Source of the DNA: a bacterium
Lineage (GTDB): Bacteria; Bacillota; Bacilli; Lactobacillales; Streptococcaceae
NCBI GenBank assembly: GCA_905221065.1
Contig: CAJNBS010000024.1
Span: 1-17,873 of the forward strand
Reading direction: 5' to 3'
Length of the DNA stretch: 17,873 nucleotides
Shown here in pieces: positions 16,101 through 17,873 of this stretch. The notes beneath the pieces were generated by a model, which saw nothing but the letters and a program-made list of their open reading frames with translations, did no database searches and was not told the origin of the DNA. Position 1 is the stretch's first letter. The number at the start of each line of letters is the position of its first letter. A program made the position numbers and the translations under genes.

Positions 16101-17570
16101 TTGAGTGTCTTCTTTATACTCTGGGAGAGCCTCCTGTATCTCCGGCTCACCGGAAACGCCACCTTCATAAGAGGGGAGAGACGGCTCTACCAAGGATTCA
16201 CCGGAAACACCGCCCTCATAAGATGGAAGAGACGGCTCTACCAAGGACTCACCAGAAACTCCGCCTTCATAAGAGGGAAGGGCTGGTTCTACCAAGGACT
16301 CACCGGAAACACCGCCCTCATAAGAGGGAAGGGACGGTTCTACTAAGGACTCACCGGAAACACCACCTTCATAAGAGGGAAGCGCTGGTTCTACTAAGGA
16401 CTCACTGGAAACACCGCCCCCATAAGACGGAAGTGGTGGTTCGACCAAGGACTCACCGGAAACTCCGCCTTCATAAGAGGGAAGTGGTGGTTGGACTTCT
16501 GGGGCTGTACTTATGCCATTTTCTTGAGGTTCCTTCTCTTTTGTCCCGACCAGAATTACCTGAGTAACTGGTTCACGAAGCACTTCTCTCCCTACTTCTT
16601 TTCGCGTAGCAATACCATCGATAACCCTTACTTCTGTTAAGATTCGTTCTTGTCCCGTGGCACCTTCTATAGAAATTCTTTTTTCTCCCTTAGCCAGAGT
16701 TGGGTCCGACTGCAATTGAGTTTCAAACTCTATCTCCCCTACCCTAACTTCCAGTTCTGGCTTGTCTTCAATAACAGTTTTCATTCCTTCATCTGGTACT
16801 TTTTTAGACTCAATACTCATACTTTTTTCAGGAGTTGGATTTAAAACAGGCTCAACTGCGTAGGATGGTTGAGGAGATTGCACAAGATCTTCAGTCGAGC
16901 TAAAATGAGATGCAGTCTGTTGTACAATCTTCTTAGACTGAGATTCTGAACTTTCCTCCTTTTGAGATAATGCTGGCGATTCTACCTTATCAACAGAAAG
17001 TTCCTTGCTAGCACTATCTCTTACCAAATAATATCCCGTAAATTCATATCCTTGGACTGTTTCAGGACTTGGTAGAAACTGACCTTCTACTCTCTTAACA
17101 AGGGCTGGTTGCAATTCTACCAGATTTTCAAAAGCAGAGATGGATGCTCCCCAGCCACCAACAGCAAAGACTGTCACAAGGAAGTAAGACGCTCCCTTTT
17201 TTCTCTTGATTAAAGTGAAGGAAAGCAATAATAATCCTGCTCCCAAGATAAACATCCCATCATTAGAAAACAGACCTGTTTCTGGTAATCTTGTAGCCAA
17301 TTTTCGATAGACAAAGTAATATTCTTTTCCTTCTTTTACCTCAATCTTATTTTCTTCAAACCATTGCAACTCAGATTTTAGCTTTTCAGATAAATCCTGC
17401 TCATCCAAATAATGACTTGAAATTAGTGTTGAACTCGTTTCTGTAGCCTGTACAGGTTGAGCTCCCATACCAGCAAAAAATAAACTCGTTCCTAGCAAGA
17501 CCGAACAAGCTCCTATTGCATATTTTCTCAAAGAAAAACGCTGCTTTCTCTCAAATTGAAATTCTTTCAT
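13104..17570 (-). CDS. zmpC: M26-family zinc metalloprotease (ZmpC-like)
   Basis: This 1488-residue surface protease belongs to the IgA1 protease/Zmp family, which cleaves host proteins. Numbered from the ATG at 17570: YSIRK-like signal (FSLRKYAIGACS, 12-23); LPETG at 95-99 followed by two membrane segments (about 105-121 and 127-147), the N-terminal anchoring plan of this family; four G5-like domains (about 278-343, 500-564, 572-637, 645-710); seven 17-residue repeats (359-477) between the first two. The catalytic domain fills the C-terminal half, with zinc site HEMTH at 1139-1143 and third ligand E1163 in GTGAEFYARG. The NNHGRRDGTGAEFYARG region looks to me more like ZmpC than IgA1 protease or ZmpB, from memory. 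Family is certain; subtype and substrate are not. An in-frame ATG at 17585 has no ribosome site; AGGA lies 6 bases before 17570. It is shorter than the pneumococcal proteins of about 1850-2000 residues. Confidence 0.93.
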   Translation of the reverse strand: MKEFQFERKQRFSLRKYAIGACSVLLGTSLFFAGMGAQPVQATETSSTLISSHYLDEQDLSEKLKSELQWFEENKIEVKEGKEYYFVYRKLATRLPETGLFSNDGMFILGAGLLLLSFTLIKRKKGASYFLVTVFAVGGWGASISAFENLVELQPALVKRVEGQFLPSPETVQGYEFTGYYLVRDSASKELSVDKVESPALSQKEESSESQSKKIVQQTASHFSSTEDLVQSPQPSYAVEPVLNPTPEKSMSIESKKVPDEGMKTVIEDKPELEVRVGEIEFETQLQSDPTLAKGEKRISIEGATGQERILTEVRVIDGIATRKEVGREVLREPVTQVILVGTKEKEPQENGISTAPEVQPPLPSYEGGVSGESLVEPPLPSYGGGVSSESLVEPALPSYEGGVSGESLVEPSLPSYEGGVSGESLVEPALPSYEGGVSGESLVEPSLPSYEGGVSGESLVEPSLPSYEGGVSGEPEIQEALPEYKEDTQLPQTKVETKAVSYETIYEKNEALDHGVTRVKIPGVEGQEQVTTTYTKDQASGNISENKTVKIVANKVDQVVEVGTKPSVETTVLSHKTIYQVNPALEFRQEEVAVAGSDGSVETRTTYQLDKSTGQVTVSDTTKQVNSAVDKVIQVGNVEKVIQPIAVTEERREDSSLAKNIEKVVSEGEVGENTLTRTYAINEQTGELINPQEVSQITKPMKPRVILVGSQEDKPHLLPDNSEREDAVDVSALTTSARSVDFLNDSKLKAQLEPVYDPRDIITKRIALRKTHPNITDQEVKDMLRTEYLQKLSIQESFDQTKMQAESSFKKIASHTLGIIGDTPENRSKVKQELEQYKEQILLGLSYINRFYNIQFGDTNIRDILAFNPSSFGNKTMTALDSLKKLGSMSYEEMKLTNSPQTFTKYLSTITGKASLKEFLDSNRQLFTSDDADTWLKKSSQAMIVEKSSKENPSAHVGLYSKLTAGEKDPRKQEANMAAILGLLNVKEPNVYVISNMATITYGNIGSYIDTSLAQSNPTKYQSELARVKSLIEKAAVQQANYVDTLYRITKPENRDKLLTNRLIIDTMKKYTSNPNAQIDSTWSPASGSGADKGVDQFMTPMNYYSPVSKVGAEANGLGVRYFIDRVLDDRGSATYSHEMTHLLDRTVLFNNHGRRDGTGAEFYARGIFENSYNPEKDTYFNLNFVYDESDKNGFYNKTPDRFKTAEDLQSYMKGSFDVLYTLDYLEAEASKGLSAEDKMSYFKKIMPINSTGPRTWVDYRNTAVKPTHKSEEIQALTLEDAKKLTDIDSLIDNHILVNRYIIAGFSDKGKIAANGYYFVDMFDTIYGVSQNDSGMSGDITFRKQAFELMAALGYYEGFVPYVSNQFKEAAEAENKPLSDTYIFNKVLNGKSYTEFKKAQFKERVAKIDQLKPLTIQYEGQQIRLTSQKLSDLMQKAVKEELAQIKSGNTTAKKFKFIETPVQKLKKAIYKAYLKDSDDFRQSIYNS
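16140..16496 (-). repeat. Seven 51-bp tandem repeats in the metalloprotease gene
   Basis: Seven contiguous 51-base units encode VEP(S/A/P)LPSYEGGVSGESL. Unit starts on the minus strand are 16496, 16445, 16394, 16343, 16292, 16241 and 16190. Unit 2 carries two Gly/Ser changes, and the seventh ends in GEPE and runs into a degenerate eighth (IQEALPEYKED). The high base identity points to recent expansion and likely copy-number variation. The Pro-rich sequence suggests a flexible spacer between G5-like domains. Confidence 0.95.
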
Positions 17571-17604
17571 CCCATATCCTATCATTCATTATTACTGTAT
17601 ATTT

Positions 17605-17633
17605 AGTATATCAGAAATAGTTTGTATTCACAA
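17605..17633 (-). promoter_or_regulatory. Promoter of the zinc metalloprotease gene
   Basis: TTGTGA (17628-17633) lies 17 bases from TATACT (17605-17610), with TG one base upstream of the -10 (TGATATACT). Four of six and five of six bases match consensus. Transcription should begin near 17598, leaving about 27 bases before the ATG at 17570. That would leave the in-frame ATG at 17585 only about 12 bases from the 5' end without a ribosome site, which supports the shorter start. Confidence 0.7.
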
Positions 17634-17738
17634 ATCTTTCTAGTTATGAAAATGGGCAAAAACTCAGTTTCAGGAGAAAATGAAGTAAATCTTCCTGCAA
17701 TAAAATGCACAGTATCACGGTTTTTCAACACCTGATAT

Positions 17739-17873
17739 TGTACTGACCCCAAAAAGTTGGACAAATAATTATTGAAAGGATTTAGTTCTGTATTGCACAG
17801 GACTAAGTCCTTTTAGTTTTACCTTAATTCGTTTGTTGTTGTAGTAATCGATATAGTCTATAACGGCTTGTTC
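17739..17873 (-). mobile_element. Right end of an IS3-family insertion sequence (partial)
   Basis: The transposase C-terminus is followed by a terminal sequence of the IS3/IS150 type: TGTACTGACCCC starting at 17739, then AAAAAGTTGGAC. The TG at the outer edge fits the family's terminal inverted repeats. The other end is outside the window, so the partner repeat and target duplication cannot be checked. Confidence 0.8.
17769..17873 (-). CDS. IS3-family transposase, C-terminal 34 residues (5' end outside window)
   Basis: The frame entering at 17873 reads EQAVIDYIDYYNNKRIKVKL, then a GLSPVQYR motif, and stops at TAA (17769-17771). DYYNxxRI followed by GLSPVQYR is the characteristic end of the OrfB integrase (DDE) protein of IS150-group elements. 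The catalytic residues lie outside the window, so intactness cannot be judged. It reads toward the metalloprotease, and I see no terminator between them. Confidence 0.9.
   Translation of the reverse strand, partial: EQAVIDYIDYYNNKRIKVKLKGLSPVQYRTKSFQ

Noticed and set aside
16140..16496. CRISPR-like direct repeats
   Set aside because: Units are contiguous 51-mers without unique spacers and stay in frame with a protein repeat.
16034..16567. Plus-strand 177-codon open frame with His/Arg-rich repeats
   Set aside because: It is the antisense shadow of the 51-bp repeats in the metalloprotease gene; the minus frame contains the HEMTH site and G5-like domains.
17571..17585. Upstream in-frame ATG for the metalloprotease at 17585
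   Set aside because: It has no Shine-Dalgarno sequence and lies only about 12 bases from the predicted transcript start, whereas the ATG at 17570 has AGGA at 6 bases.
17640..17738. Possible second transposon remnant between the IS end and the protease promoter
   Set aside because: No inverted repeat, coding match or family motif could be identified by reading; treated as plain intergenic sequence.

Overview
The window looks like a chromosomal accessory region of a Mitis-group Streptococcus (S. mitis, S. oralis or S. pneumoniae type). The evidence is the low-GC coding style, two secreted proteins with YSIRK-class signal peptides, an M26 (ZmpC-like) zinc metalloprotease with the streptococcal N-terminal LPETG arrangement, a BgaA-like GH2 enzyme, a GH29-B fucosidase and an Rpn-family gene. 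Every gene I can support lies on the minus strand, so transcription runs from high to low coordinates. No tRNA, rRNA or CRISPR array was seen.

Layout from high to low coordinates. (1) 17739-17873: the end of an IS3-family insertion sequence, with the last 34 codons of its transposase. (2) 13104-17570: a complete zinc metalloprotease with its own extended -10 promoter and a strong intrinsic terminator. It contains seven near-identical 51-bp tandem repeats between G5-like domains. (3) 7388-12866: a two-gene glycosidase operon, GH2 beta-galactosidase then GH29-B alpha-L-fucosidase, separated by one base. A near-consensus promoter has a CcpA cre site laid over its -35. Neither enzyme has a signal peptide. 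(4) 5889-7287: a full-length Rpn (PD-(D/E)XK) gene followed by a detached copy of its C-terminal region and an intrinsic terminator. Both copies keep a strong in-frame Shine-Dalgarno and ATG that could start a short C-terminal product. (5) 1-5477: the first 1825 codons of a giant YSIRK surface protein that runs out of the window. It has duplicated beta-rich N-terminal domains, seven DUF1542 helical modules and a run of about 75-78-residue beta modules.

How the parts may work together (inference): the metalloprotease and giant surface protein act outside the cell on host proteins or surfaces. The GH2/GH29 pair probably works inside the cell on imported galactose- and fucose-containing host oligosaccharides, such as Lewis-type structures, and is turned off by preferred sugars through CcpA. 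The Rpn locus is a separate nuclease or defence-type module with no terminator between it and the glycosidase operon.

The most unusual observation is the Rpn locus. A possible gene-within-gene short product is paired with a free-standing C-terminal copy next door, which resembles the intragenic antitoxin arrangement described for E. coli Rpn proteins.
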